From Myxocyprinus asiaticus (Eukaryota; Chordata; Actinopteri; Cypriniformes; Catostomidae), in the NCBI RefSeq assembly GCF_019703515.2, contig NC_059372.1, forward strand, positions 26,288,431-26,352,430: 64,000 bases of DNA. Direction: 5' to 3'. The position numbers and the translations under genes were made by a program. The stretch's first letter is position 1, and every line of letters begins with the position of its first letter. The notes under the pieces were generated by a model. It did not search any database. It saw only the letters and a program-made list of their open reading frames with translations, and was not told where the DNA came from. Of this stretch, positions 1 to 19,335 are shown in pieces.

Positions 1-6596
<6,596 letters not shown>

Positions 6597-6710
6597 AAAA
6601 TATGACAAAACGACACACTGTTTTGACAGATAATGTGAGTTAGAAAAGGGAATGCAGCGGGGTTCAAAAGTCTGAGAACACATTGAAAAACTAGGATTCA
6701 GAAACCTGGA

Positions 6711-6716
6711 AATAAA
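6711..6716 (+). terminator. Candidate polyadenylation signal of pik3cg
   Basis: AATAAA lies about 115 bases after the stop codon and is the first canonical hexamer downstream. Other A/T-rich hexamers follow within 800 bases, so the real 3' end could be further on. Confidence 0.4.
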
Positions 6717-8180
6717 CAGACAGTTTTAGAATTACATTTTCTTTTAAAAAATGAAACGTTGTGACATAAAATGAATACAAATTATTTAAGATTCTGCACA
6801 ATTTCTAGATAACTAATCAAGTAAGCAAATTTATGACACTGAAATGTAAAACTTTTTTTTTTTAATTTTTTTTTTAGAGTGCATATTGTCATTAAAGCAA
6901 AAGATTTGTAATTAAAAATGCATTATCTGTAAATCAGCTTATAGTGCTAAATAGAAGCATTTTCACTAGTGGTCTCAGAATTTTGGACTCATTTCAACTT
7001 AATGGAGTTCTAAACAAAGGCTCGGGAGGAGCTTGTCAAGTTAGTCCAGTCAATCACAATGCAAGTGCAAATAAGCAGCTACTTACATCACTCCCATGAA
7101 AATTCTTCTGACATCCCTAACTACCCCAACTCTCAACTTAGAGAGCTTAGAGATTGAGCCCCTCCTTTACGGACAGCAAGCCAAATTTGTTTACCCTTAA
7201 CAATTTGTTACCATTTCCACTTCAAGGACTAGGTGGACATGCAAACTCGTGAAATGATGTTATGTCCCCTAGGGGTAAGGGTTAGCAACAGCTGGCAGAA
7301 GAGGTGTTTTAAACTTGCAACAGTCACCCAATCGCTGCTGACAGGTGGAGCATTTGGAGAACTGTTTTTACCATACAAACTACATGGAGAAAGTTTTTGT
7401 TCATTACAAATAATAAATGTCATTCTTTTTGCCACTGCAATGAGTATGTTTGATATTTTTTCAATTCAAGAATCATTATGGAATTTCAGTCGCAGAAATC
7501 ACAGATCATTGCGACCATGACCATTTAAATGACCATTAGAGTGTCATGACTACTGTGAGTAATGAGGATGACTAACCAGGAAAAGAGATGCAAATAAATG
7601 GTGTAATCACATGCTCTCATATGACAAATGGTCTGCTATTTGTAGCCATTGCCTTTAGAGGGCACCCTGGCCCATATTCACCTCACATGCACCAAGTAAT
7701 GAGGCAGTGGAGATAACATGAAAAACACGTTGCATGTTTTTGTTTTTGATTGATTGCATTAGAGACATCATATTGCATACCTGATAAATTCCCCCTGTCC
7801 AAATTATGCTGTGCCAGATGGGGTTTCTGTTCCTCTTAGCGATTATAGTGAGAGAGGGGAGGAGTGTTTGGGGGGTGTAGTGTTTGGGGGGTGTAGGGTT
7901 GTTGTCAAAGCCAGCAGTTTGGGGGGCATGGGCGGGGGGCTGTAGTAAGTCTGTCTGGGAGATTGTTGCCAGACAAACGAGCCTCCATGCTTCTCTCAGC
8001 CCTCCTCTCATCCACCATCCTCTTCTCATTCTGTTCTTTGTTCACTCTTTTCTTGTATTTTTAATTATGTACTTATATTTCATTATTTTCACATTTCTCA
8101 TTCAATCATGTCTTATATTCATTCATAGCACTTTATTCATCGTTTCACTCTTATTTCACATTTTTGCTGCTCTTCCTTGC
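6717..8180. other. Intergenic, no gene seen
   Basis: AT-rich sequence after pik3cg, probably including its 3' UTR. ORFs here are short and have no recognisable domains. A G-rich patch (7855-7935, repeats of GGGGGGTGTAG) is the only distinctive feature. Confidence 0.6.
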
Positions 8181-8181
8181 A

Positions 8182-8241
<60 letters not shown>

Positions 8242-8251
8242 CGCACACACA
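8181..8251. repeat. Compound microsatellite (TC)n(AC)n
   Basis: A TC run passes directly into an AC run with a few late interruptions. ORFs over it are artefacts of the repeat. Confidence 0.95.
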
Positions 8252-8339
8252 ACAAGACTGCATCACTGTTCTGCTGACAAGTATTGTACCTCTTGTAGGA
8301 CTGTCCAAGAATTTTGAATCTGCCATTGCAAATCAAAAG

Positions 8340-10252
8340 GTAAGACCATTCACAATAGGTTAAAAGTTGATGTATTTCTTTACATTTTATCTATTTCATT
8401 TATTTCTGTCTCTTTTTTTAATACATTAAATTTCAGCCACTGATCCAACATCTTCTTCAGGCCAGACGAGAGTACCTGTATATTCATTCTGTTTACAGCA
8501 CGTGATAAGAAACTATATTCATTTTTAATTTGTACATTTATATTTATAATTTAAAGAATTTTTAAGCCACTATTTATGGGTGTACAGTATAATATACATT
8601 TGTTATTGTTTGACTCAAGTGATGCTTTCCACTCCTTGATATTGTTTACATTATAAGATTTTTGTTTCCAGTACAACCAACATGATCAAAACTGTAGCAT
8701 TACTTTATAGGAAGTCCTCTGCATGACATCGTGCTTTTAAACCCACATGGATGTGTGGTTTAATGCCATCGCCATGTGCACTCTACTGGGTCACACCCTA
8801 AAAAAGAAAAAAAACAACAACAAATCAAATACATGTTTGATTCAGCCCGATTTTTATAATTGAGAAGATGTGAATGCTCCAGTAATTATGAGGGTGTGTT
8901 AGAGGGCAAGTCAGTTCATATCAGTCAGTTCAATAGAGAGTGCACAGTGAAGTAATGGTTTCCAGTGCTGAAAGAGCACTGACCTAGTTCACATCTGACA
9001 GATCAGCCAGCATCCCCCAAAAACACACTGCATTTTAATATTTACAATACATTTACAATATTTTATATAAACATCCTTAAAACAAGATACATTTTTCTTA
9101 TTTGTTCTACAATTTTACATTGGAAGTTTTTTTTTGACTTACAGTATGCTTAAAACAAGAAAAAACATATCTTGTTTTAGGGATGTTAAGATATTTTTAC
9201 TGGGAAAAAACAACACAACAATACTGATTACGTTTTTTTTTTTTTTTTTTTTTTTTTTTTCAGTGTACCTCTTCACTTCTGCATCTTTAGAGATTTTTTG
9301 ACAGTTATTTGTTTGATTGCTTTTGAATTGACTGAAATGCACCATGGAACACATCATAGTTATCAGCGTTTGCATTTTATTGCAGTGTTCAGAAACCTTG
9401 AATGATTCCCATGCTGAAAGCAGTACAGTAGCAGCAGTCATGTGTTTAAATGTTGTTTGTCCTTATTTCCTCCCAAGTACAGGGTGCTGTAATTACATTT
9501 TTTGTAAAGCAAGGAAAGAGAGAACCCTATTGGCCTTGCAAATGATTGCATGTGGAAGAATGGCTTAAAAAAAAAAAACAGCAGCAACACCTATTAGCTA
9601 CATGTACCTATAACTTTACACATCCTTGTTTTGTAATTTATAATCACAGTCTGTGAAGTGACATTTCCGCTTTAAAGGAATAACTCTATTTCAAAAAATT
9701 GAATGTGGATTATAAGGGAACGCATGTTGAGTTAAAAATTTAAAACACTATATTTTTCTATAGCCTGCAAACATGTAGAGATTGTTGTAGGCACTATAGG
9801 TGTGTCTTTAATAAAAATCATTCTTTTGAAAGTAAGAACAGGTGTGGCTTCACTCAGCAAGAGGCAGTAGCTCATTTGCCTCCAGGGTTAATCCTAAAGT
9901 TGCACTCAGTAGTTTTTCCTCATTAAAAAGTTTTCCTCATAAAGAAACGAATGCTACTTTTGAAAAATATTTTTAAAATCATGTTGTTGTTTTTTGTTTT
10001 TTTACAGGGAGGTCACCTCCATGTTGGTGATTACATGACTGCAAACTTATATTCACTTTATCGCTGTTACCTCTCTGTTATTGGATTATTTTGCTCACAG
10101 AATAAATTAATCATGGCTGATTGCAAATAGCACATTTCTAAAAATGGCACTGGTGACTGAAAACTTTGATGTCTGCCATAGCCAAGCACAATATGAACAA
10201 AAAATTACAGAGTGCAAAATTAAGATACACAGAGTCTATGTTTTTGTCTACA
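8340..10252. other. Intergenic, no gene seen
   Basis: AT-rich with a T run at 9231-9260. There are no convincing exons on either strand. A short acceptor/donor pair around 8300-8341 (ttgtag ... aaaag/gtaag) encloses 41 bases but has no recognisable product. Confidence 0.5.
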
Positions 10253-10254
10253 TA

Positions 10255-11190
10255 CAGTGGCCCTGAAAAGTATTTGGACACTTAAGCCTCACTTAAAAAT
10301 GCATAAATGTCTGAAATATAAAACAAAATATGTATTTCAATATATATTTCAAATTATAATGTCCATAGTTAAAGGAATAGTTCACCCAAAAATGAAAATT
10401 CTCTCATTTACTCACCCTCATTCCATCCCAGATGTGTATGACTTTCTTTCTTCTGCTAAACACAAACTAAGATTATTAGAAGAATATCTCAGTTCTGTAG
10501 GTCCATACAATGCAAGTGAAAGGTGACCAGAACTTTGAATCTCCAAAAATCACAAAGTCAGCATAAAAGTAATCCATAAGACTCCAGTGGTTAAATCCAT
10601 ATCTTCTGAAGCGATGTGATAACTCTGGGCGAGAAACAGATCAATATTTAAGTCCTTTTTTAATATAAATCTCCACTTTATCTTTTACTTCAACATTCTT
10701 CTTTTGTTTTTTTGCCAATTCACATTCATCATGCATATCGGCACCTACTGGTCGGGGCTGGTCAAAGGTGGAGATTTATAGTAAAAAAGGACTTAAATAT
10801 GATCTGTTTCTCACCCACCCCTATCATATCGCTTCTGAAGATTTAGATTTAACCACTGGAGTCTGGATTAATTTTATGCTGCTTTTATGTGCTGCTTTTA
10901 TATGCTTTTTGGACCTTCAAAGCTCTGGCCACCATTCACTTGAATTGTGTGGACCTACAGAGCCGAGATATCCTTCTAAAAAACCATAGTTTGTGTTCAG
11001 CAGAAGAAAGAAAGTCATACACATCTGGGATGGCATGAGGGTGAGTAAATGATGAGAGAATTTTCATTTTTTGGTAAACTGTCCTTTAAGTGTAATGAAC
11101 TCAAGTGGTTACTCTGCTAGGACACCTGTATGAACTTGAGAGGAACTGACTTCATACATCCACTGAAAATCACTGTGAGACTAGTTGGAA
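10255..11190. mobile_element. Tc1/mariner-type remnant split by a TTAA-flanked MITE
   Basis: The left piece begins TA-CAGTGGCCCTGAAAAG at 10253 and runs to 10368. The right piece resumes after 11089 with AACTCAAGTGGTTACTCTGC. Both pieces match the order of the related copy at 13730-14030 (CAGTTGCCCCAAAAATT, then GTGGTTACTCCGCTAGGACA). No transposase is left. Confidence 0.6.
10369..11089. mobile_element. TTAA-flanked inverted-repeat MITE (piggyBac-like target site)
   Basis: TTAA at 10369-10372 and TTAA at 11086-11089 bound the element. Its ends are complementary: TTAAAGGAATAGTTCACCC on the left, and GTAAACTGTCCTTTAA on the right. The subterminal parts (ATTCTCTCATTTACTCACCC) are also mirrored. 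It is non-coding. TTAA duplication is typical of piggyBac-type elements; the assignment rests on that alone. Confidence 0.7.
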
Positions 11191-13077
11191 AAGTGACATT
11201 TGTTCTGAGAAAATGTCTAGCACCATTTGTTTGCAGATGCCACTTAGTTTCATATCTTGCATATAATGCAATGGCATTTTTAAAGTGTGATTTATTTTTA
11301 ATTGTCGCTTATTTTGTGGGAAATATATGTTTACGATTTAAAAACATATTTAAGGATGTATTCAAATGTGTGCGTGTGTTTGTCCTTGTTATCCCCCCTG
11401 CTCTCACACAGACCCGCTGCCATGCTGATTCTGGGAGGTCCTCTCTTTTCAGCACTGATTGTCCATGGCTAAGCTGCTATGACACACCACAGCATCTCTC
11501 AGAGGGGCCCTCCAATTACCACAGAGACACACCAACTACCATAAAAAATGTGCATGCTATGTATGGGAAAGTCCTCAGGAAGCAATCCATAAATCGGTAT
11601 TAATAAATGAGACTGGTTACTGGGGATATACTGTATGTTTAGTAATAGGAGTTTAGGATTGAAAATGGTCTCTGATACTCTTTAGCAGCTCTTTAGTTGT
11701 TTGTAGAAGCCCTGTTAAATGCATTAACCCTATTTATGTATAAACTTATAAAATGGTGCCACACAGATATGGTCTTCTAATTTGTTTCTACCTTTTCCAG
11801 CGTGACTGATTTCCTCTGGTGTTCAGAGTGGACTGGGGTTTTCTAGCACCATTTGAAATCGGTCGTGCTGAAAGGCATGACGTCCCCTTCACGTGAGGAT
11901 GACATGACCAGACCACAGACCACTTTTTAGATGGTGAAAAGAAGGGGAACTCTTGGGGTGAAGTTAAAGGTTGTCAATCAAAAAACCACTGTAGTAGAAT
12001 GAAGCAGTAGCTCATTGTCTAACCCTAACTAACCCTAACTTTTCTACTGAGAGGAACATGCTGCATTTATCAAAAGCAGCAATGCAATCCAGGTTTGAGC
12101 TCCATAAGTTTTACATTAAAAAATCTTTTAATTCTGACATAATTTTCAGCTCAGGTAAAAAAAATAAAAAAAAAATAAAAAAGAGTTCATCCTAATATAT
12201 ATATTATGTACACTTTTATTACAAGAGTTCAGCACAATGTCTAAGGTGGTTATGGCCCCTAAATACAAACTCAAAGTAATCCCAAAATTCCATTGTATTC
12301 TGTGTGTGTTTAAACATTTTTTTAATTTTTTTTTATTTTATTTTTTTTTATGTTTTTATAGAATGTTGAGGTTTTCATTGTGGCTCCAGAGGCCCTTGGG
12401 GGCCCCTGCCATATCTCAGAATTAAAATGTCATAGAGATATGGGGTTAGGCTATTTTTACTTGGGCCAGTGTGCTGAGGGCCATTGTGGGCTCCCAGGGC
12501 CCTCTAGAGACCCAAGGAGACCCGTGGTGGCCCAAGACATATCTTAGAACCAAAACGGGAGTTGGCTATTCTCACTTGTGGCAACTCAATTTTGCAGAGG
12601 CAAGTTTTTCTTTAGGAGATGGACCTGTTCTGTAATGTAATCTTTTTTAAATAAACTGTGTTCAGAAGTCATTACCGTTTTTATGTCTTGTTGTGTATAT
12701 TTATTTTAAATTATAACCAAAGCCTAACTGTCCATTAGAAGAAGCTGAATTCCTCTATCATCCCTTAATATCACTTACACTAATCAGGTGCTTTCTGTCA
12801 CCTGGGTAACCGAATCTCCATGAATCTCTCAGCCAATCCACTGGCTAACTTAATGGTGCGTCTCCACCAAGGTCTGTCTAAACTTGATGTCACTCCCAGT
12901 CTTTTAGGACTGGAGATAAGACAGACAAAATCAATCACTGATTGAAAAGTTTGTGAATACACACCACTGACAAATAACCTAACACCACATACCAGTGCAA
13001 TAACCTTAATACCACTGTGATCAGATGTAATATACATTTTGTGCATGCTCTTATCGAGTGTGTGGCTCTGTTCCTAG
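11190..13077. other. Intergenic, no gene seen
   Basis: No recognisable coding sequence. It holds short telomere-like CTAACCCTAACT repeats at about 12018-12040 and A/T runs at 12160-12180 and 12310-12355. Confidence 0.5.
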
Positions 13078-13196
13078 ATCACATGAGTGCAGAGGCCCTG
13101 TGGGATGCTCTGAAACAATGCTCTGCACAGATCCTGCAGGAATACAATGCAGAGCCCTCAATGTTGAGCTTGTTGGATAATGAGGTTCACACCTAA
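13078..13196 (+). CDS. Unidentified exon-like ORF (possible terminal exon)
   Basis: A polypyrimidine tract and tag at 13075-13077 precede an open frame. It encodes HMSAEALWDALKQCSAQILQ, then EYNAEPSMLSLLDNEVHT and TAA at 13194-13196. Composition and helical periodicity look protein-like, unlike the neighbouring repeats. I do not recognise the family, and no partner exons were found nearby. It could be a terminal exon of an unknown gene, a pseudogene fragment or chance. Confidence 0.25.
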
Positions 13197-13729
13197 AGTT
13201 TCTCTAGACATAACTAATTCAAACAATTTCTGCAATATTCAACTTTTGTTCAAAATCCACTCCATTATGAGACAGCACCAATGTTATGTAAGACTGGAAG
13301 ACACTGATGAAACAGGACCATCTGAAGCACCTATTAGGAATGAATTACATGTTTCGCTGTACTCCGCATAACCAGGCCATCTCTGCCCACCTTCTCCAAA
13401 GTAATCACCTTTTTGACTATGAAATGGACCAAGCTGACACCTGCCAAGAAAAGAATAAAGAGATCAGAAAGCACATGGTGAGGCACAACTTCAAAACAGC
13501 AACGGGAAACAATAGGAAGCAGAGGACCAAATGCCCCACCAAACATTGAAAGTTGACCTATATGCTCTACTCACCTCAATGAACTGAGCAGCTAATGCTG
13601 GCGCAAGAAATTTAGTACATCAAACTGGAAGCTTCTATTGTTCCCTTTAAAGATGTGATCAGAGTTAAAGCATTCAAAAAAGCATTTGTACTAGCCCTCC
13701 ATTACCATTGGGGGGCAGCATATTATATA

Positions 13730-14030
13730 CAGTTGCCCCAAAAATTATTTGGAAACTTTAGCCACACTTCAAAACTTACATTTAAAACAATATGTTGTCA
13801 TGTTTCAAATGAAAAAACAAAAGATATATTGTTCAAAATTAAGACAAAAGTATTTGGACACTTTCTGGTTGTCAAACGTTAGTGGAAGATGTCCATATTT
13901 AGTATGCTGAACTACACCTGTGGTTACTCCGCTAGGACAACTGTGTGAATATAAAGGGAACTGACTTCATACTATACTGTGCATCCACTAAAAATCACAT
14001 TGAGAGCAGTTGCTTAAAAATAAAGGCAAA
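13730..14030. mobile_element. Tc1/mariner-type remnant
   Basis: It starts at TA (13728-13729) with CAGTTGCCCCAAAAATTATT and continues with the segment AAGTATTTGGACACTTTC. It ends near 14030 with CATCCACTAAAAATCAC. It is a relative of 10255-11190, with no transposase. Confidence 0.55.
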
Positions 14031-14034
14031 ATTA

Positions 14035-15345
14035 AAGTGACCAGATTTCTGAAATGAAAAACGGGGACATTTCTAGTTATAGTGGTAAATATGTCATTGA
14101 AATTTCACTCATCTAGGAATTAAAAAAACGTGGACAATTAGGATATTTTGTATTTTGACCATGGTGAATGTAGTAATGTGATGAACTATAGCATATCATA
14201 CTCTGTTGAATATGTCTCAATGAAATTCCGATACGGAGGTAAAGTTGATAGTTTCTGTTACATATGAGTTCATTCTTTTCTACACTGTATACAGTCGATG
14301 ACATTGTGGCATAAAAGTGAACTAAACAAACATATAAACAACGATTGAATATTGGAACTATTGCAGCTGACTCCACAACGCAGGGACACCTGCCCTTGGT
14401 CACATTCTTTGCATCACCCTTCTCACTCTCTTCTAAAATTCTTCTAAAAGTAAATCGGTAGGCTGCTAACTTGCTTGCTGGTAAACTGGCAGAGGAATTT
14501 CAAAAGAAATGAGCTCACTTGACTACTATTTCACTCAGCATTACAACTGAAATAATATGTAACACTTACACTATGTATTATATCAGGGCCTGAAATTCAT
14601 TTCTGAAGGGCTGATTGCCCCCCTTAGATGCTTCATATTGTTGGGGATTTTTTTCCACTTTGTAGTCATGACATAAAGATATTGAATGTTGTATAAGAAT
14701 AATTATTATTTATTATTACAAAATTTTACCTAACTGTTTATATCAGTTATCTCAGATGGTATATCCTATGAACCTGTTAAACTCTTATGCATTATGATGC
14801 TTCTTTTCAGTCACTTTTTCCCAGCATGGCGCAATGTAATCTATGCTGTAATGTGCTGATTTACATTTATTGTTGTTTTTTGCAGATACTTTATTATACA
14901 AATCATATATTTTTCCATGTTATTAATGTTGTATTCTTATTTTAAATGCATTCATTTCATATAATACATAACAATATCATTCTTTGTAACATAACTAGTA
15001 TGTGCCTCACCTCGACGCTGATGATGATGATTCTTTTTAATTGCGCTTCCTCTCTGGTCCAGTTCATAATGGCAAACCTGGTGCGAACAAGTAATCAGTA
15101 AAGGAAGACGAATGACTTAAAGCTGCTATAGCGAGCAGCCCCCTCTGTTGGACAAAATAAATAGCACACAATTAACCTTGTTGCCTGAAGGCTTCAATAG
15201 GGGCTTTCTTGTCATGTATTTTCACTTTGCGGACTGTTTTGAAAGCGCAGTAAAAACGGGGACATTTTCGGGTACAGCTCCAGTCAGGAACAGACCGTCA
15301 AAAACCGGGACTCTCCCCGGAAAACGGGGACGTCTGGTCACCCTA
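14035..15345. mobile_element. hAT-like element with GTGACCAGA/TCTGGTCAC ends
   Basis: The left end AAGTGACCAGATTTCTG (14035) is complementary to GACGTCTGGTCACCCTA at 15330-15345. Internal ACGGGGACATTT motifs repeat near both ends. It has no transposase ORF. The superfamily assignment is inference from end sequence common in fish. Confidence 0.5.
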
Positions 15346-16067
15346 GGCAAAATGGCTAATTTCTTTGCAGATTTCACTTGGTTTGATTAATATATGTAAT
15401 ATATGTTGTCATGCAAGACTTTGAAACCCTAAAACCTAAAAGAACAAAACATTATACTAAATAATTATTTGACTATATTCATCATTAAACATGCAAACTT
15501 TGCATTCCTAAATGACCTCTGACCTCTGCTGTTCATGCACCAATTCCTCTTTCACCATCAACTGCCCTGGTTCTCATGGCTAACACTATATTTCACCCCC
15601 AAACAGATCCCTTAATTAGAAAACAATCAATATTTGTGATGAGAACAATTCTGCAATACAGTTCTCTTATGTATTTACATAACATTTTGCTCTGCTTGAA
15701 TTAAAAGTGAAATATCCCATTTTTATAGAAATTAAAATTGTTACATTGTTATGTTTTTCAAATCCAAGTTTTCCTTTATCCAGTTTTGCTCACATTACAT
15801 ACTAGTATGTATTTCTCAGTAAACCAAATCCATTTCTGGTGATTACAGGGAGAAGGCTGTAATGCTTGAAGCCCTGGAGACCTCTTTGGTAGGTTGAGGG
15901 AGAAAGGATTTTAGCAATCATCTGCAAGTATGTTTGATATCTTAATGCCTCTATCAACTTAATTTTTATTTGATTTCTGTTACCACCTGTCATGTGAAAT
16001 AACCAGTCATTCCATCTAAAGCAATTATTGAGTGCATCTCTTACTGCTACTGGACTGAGGCATTTTT

Positions 16068-16742
16068 TTAAGGGGATAGTTCATCCAAAAATGAAAATTC
16101 TCTCATTTACTCACCGTCATGCCATTCCAGATGTGTATGACTTTCTTTCTTCTGCTGAACACAAACAAATATTTTTAGAAAAATATCTTGGATCTGTAAG
16201 TGAATGGTGACCAAAAATTTGAAAGTCCATATAGCACATAAAGGCAGCATAAAAGTAATCCGTAAGACTCCAGTGGTTTAATTCCTGTCTTCTGAATTGA
16301 TCCAATAGGTTTTGGGTTAAACACAGATCAGAAGTCTTTTTTTTTATTTTTATTTTTATTTTATTTTTTTTAATGTTTTATCATAAATCTCCACTTTCAC
16401 TTTCAAAATGTGAAAGGATGTGAAAGTAAAGTGTAAGTGAAGATTTATAGTAAAAAAAGAACTTAAATATTGATCTGTTTCTCACCCACACCTATCATAT
16501 TGCTTCAAAAGACATTAATTAAACCACTGGTGTCTTATTAATTATTTTTTGTGGCTGTTATGTGATTTTTGGAGCTTCAAAGGTCTGGTCAGCATTCACT
16601 TGCATTTTACGGACCTACAGAGCAAATATTCTCCTAAAAATCTTTGTGTTCTGCAGAAGAAAGAAATTCTTACACATTTGGAATGGCATGAGGGTAAGTA
16701 AATGATGAGAGCATTTTCATTTTCAGTGAACTATCCCTTTAA
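16068..16742. mobile_element. TTAA-flanked inverted-repeat MITE, second copy
   Basis: TTAA occurs at 16068-16071 and 16739-16742. The ends are TTAAGGGGATAGTTCATCC and GTGAACTATCCCTTTAA. It belongs to the same family as 10369-11089 and is non-coding. Confidence 0.7.
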
Positions 16743-17056
16743 GGCCAAAATTATTGCTATTCTTTATTTTAAATCACATTTAATATAAGAAGCCTCACAT
16801 TAATATGTGATGTGTCTTGACCTGAATTGATTCTGCTCAAAAATAGAGCATGTTACTCATTCCTGAAATGGGAAAGGAATGTAATAAACATATGACAAAA
16901 TGGAGTACCTCAAAACTGCTGTAAACAATGTGACTGAGGGCAACAATCAAGCGCAAAGAATATTTTATATGGTCTCTTTTATTTTCTAGTAAATGTTATC
17001 ATATTATAAACCATCAACAACACTTCTATGCTGAGGAGGATGTATGGTGCTGTGTA

Positions 17057-18630
17057 CAGGTGCATCTCAATAAATTAGAATGTCGTGGAAAAGTTCATTT
17101 ATTTCAGTAATTCAACTCAAATTGTGAAACTCATGTATTAAATAAATTCAATGCACACAGACTGAAGTAGTTTAAGTCTTTGGTTCTTTTAATTGTGATG
17201 ATTTTGGCTCACATTTAACAAAAACCCACCAATTCACCATCTCAAAAAATTAGAATATGGTGACATGCCAATCAGCTAATCAACTCAAAACACCTGCAAA
17301 GGTTTCCTGAGCCTTCAAAATGGTCTCTCAGTTTGGTTCACTAGGCTACACAATCATGGGGAAGACTGCTGATCTGACAGTTGTCCAGAAGACAATCACT
17401 GACACCCTTCACAAGGAGGGTAAGCCACAAACATTCATTGCCAAAGAAGCTGGCTGTTCACAGAGTGCTGTATCCAAGCATGTTAACAGAAAGTTGAGTG
17501 GAAGGAAAAAGTGTGGAAGAAAAAGATGCACAACCAACCGAGAGAACCGCAGCCTTATGATTGTCAAGCAAAATCGATTCAAGAATTTGGGTGAACTCCA
17601 CAAGGAATGGACTGAGGCTGAGGTCAAGGCATCAAGAGCCACCACACACAGACCTGTCAAGGAATTTGGCTACAGTTGTTGTATTCCTCTTGTTAAGCCA
17701 CTCCTGAACCACAGACAACGTCAGAGGCGTCTTACCTGGGCTAAGGAGAAGAAGAACTGGACTGTTGCCCAGTGTTCCAAAGTCCTCTTTTCAGATGAGA
17801 GCAAGTTTTGTATTTCATTTGGAAACCAAGGTCCTAGAGAAGGGTGGAGAAGCTCATAGCCCAAGTTGCTTGAAGTCCAGTGTTAAGTTTCCACAGTCTG
17901 TGATGATTTGAGGTGCAATGTCATCTGCTGGTGTTGGTCCATTGTGTTTTTTGAAAACCAAAGTCACTGCACCCGTTTACCAAGAAATTTTGGAGCACTT
18001 CATGCTTCCTTCTGCTGACCAGCTTTTTAAAGATGCTGATTTCATTTTCCAGCAGGATTTGGCACCTGCCCACACTGCCAAAAGCACCAAAAGTTGGTTA
18101 AATGACCATGGTGTTGGTGTGCTTGACTGGCCAGCAAACTCACCAGACCTGAACCCCATAGAGAATCTATGGGGTATTGTCAAGAGGAAAATGAGAAACA
18201 AGAGACCAAAAAATGCAGATGAGCTGAAGGCCACTGTCAAAGAAACCTGGGCTTCCATACCACCTCAGCAGTGCCACAAACTGATCACCTCCATGCCACG
18301 CCGAATTGAGGCAGTAATTAAAGCAAAAGGAGCCCCTACCAAGTATTGAGTACATATACAGTAAATGAACATACTTTCTAGAAGGCTAACAATTCACAAA
18401 AATGTTTTTTTTTTATTGGTCTTATGATGTATTCTAATTTTTTGAGATAGTGAATTGGTGGGTTTTTGTTAAATGTGAGCCAAAATCGTCACAATTAAAA
18501 GAACCAAAGACTTAAACTACTTCAGTCTGTGTGCATTTAATTTATTTAATACACGAGTTTCACAATTTGAGTTGAATTACTGAAATAAATGAACTTTTCC
18601 ACGACATTCGAATTTATTGAGATGCACCTG
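17057..18630 (+). mobile_element. Tc1-like DNA transposon, nearly full length
   Basis: The element is flanked by TA at 17055-17056 and 18631-18632. It has inverted repeats of roughly 200 bases (17057-17262 and 18425-18630) that differ at only a few positions. Each arm carries an outer and an inner copy of CATCTCAAnAAATTAGAAT, an IR/DR layout. A broken transposase gene lies inside. Confidence 0.9.
17356..18349 (+). pseudogene. Tc1-like transposase (DD34E), frameshifted
   Basis: The N-terminal part (MGKTADLTVVQKTITDTL) carries a helix-turn-helix DNA-binding region around AKEAGCSQSAVSKHVN. The DDE domain has its first aspartate in LFSDESKF and its second in FQQDLAPAHT. The glutamate in PNSPDLNPIE-type context (NSPDLNPIENLW) is 34 residues later, which is the DD34E spacing. 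Two lesions are visible: a frameshift between about 17830 and 17850, and TGA at 17909-17911 where related proteins have tryptophan (MIWGAM). The three catalytic residues themselves remain. An ATG at 17320 is in frame, but 17356 matches the usual start of the family. Confidence 0.85.
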
Positions 18631-19099
18631 TATGTGAGTGCGTGTGCATGTAATGTTGTGTATGAAGGTGTATGCACCACTCTGTCTCCCACATCTAAAA
18701 CTTTATTTTATAAAGAAGCAGAATTGGTGAGCAGATTTGACTGAGAGCAGAACATATAGTGGATAATGATGTTTTATTTTTTTTTATTTTTTTTTTATTC
18801 ATTCATTCCCACTAAAACTTCAGGAGACTTTGATGAGAAGGACAATTAACTTGTCTAACTATGGAAAGAATAAAAGAAATAAATAAAATAAAAACTATGA
18901 TAATTTTTTCTTCTCCAGGGAAAGTGACTTATGATAATAATAACAGTGTGCATTTATTTTTCATGCCAAATATCGAGAGCGTAAAGTGCTGTAAACGTTT
19001 TTGGAGAGTTTTTTGAATGGGCTCAATAACCCCTGTCAGAAGAAACAGTAGCAACTCTGAGTCTCACTTGCATGTGCACATTGATTTACTCACCCTGAG

Positions 19100-19335
19100 G
19101 ATACGAAAACAAATGGGCGTGCACGTTAAACTTGTCATTTGAGAGTTTCTTTCAAATACACGCTATGACGTCGCTAAACAACCGCTCTTATCTGTATATG
19201 ATACGGTGCGAGAAAGGAGCAATTGGACTCCTCCTTCCTCAGAAGTTAACGACAGTGTGTTGTGTTGCAATAGAGCAGGTGGACGGGAAGCTCACGGCAG
19301 GGGAGCGTTGCGCTGCTCACGAGAGTGAACCACAG
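19100..19335 (+). promoter_or_regulatory. Possible promoter and non-coding first exon
   Basis: This patch is locally richer in CpG than its surroundings. It carries a CRE-like TGACGTCG at about 19166 and ends in a good splice donor (CACAG/GTGAGA) at 19335/19336. No coding sequence is required for this reading. It could be the 5' UTR exon of a + strand gene, but no coding partner is proven. Confidence 0.25.

Noticed and set aside
8151..8336. Long ORFs over (TC)n(AC)n, also at 43623-43980, 44957-45169 and 57558-57755
   Set aside because: Products are low-complexity dipeptide repeats made by the microsatellites in both strands.
8300..8341. 41-base mini-exon between ttgtag and gtaaga
   Set aside because: No product recognised, no in-frame partner and next to a microsatellite.
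12018..12040. Telomere-like CTAACCC repeats (also 45755-45780)
   Set aside because: Only two or three imperfect units; too short for an interstitial telomere.
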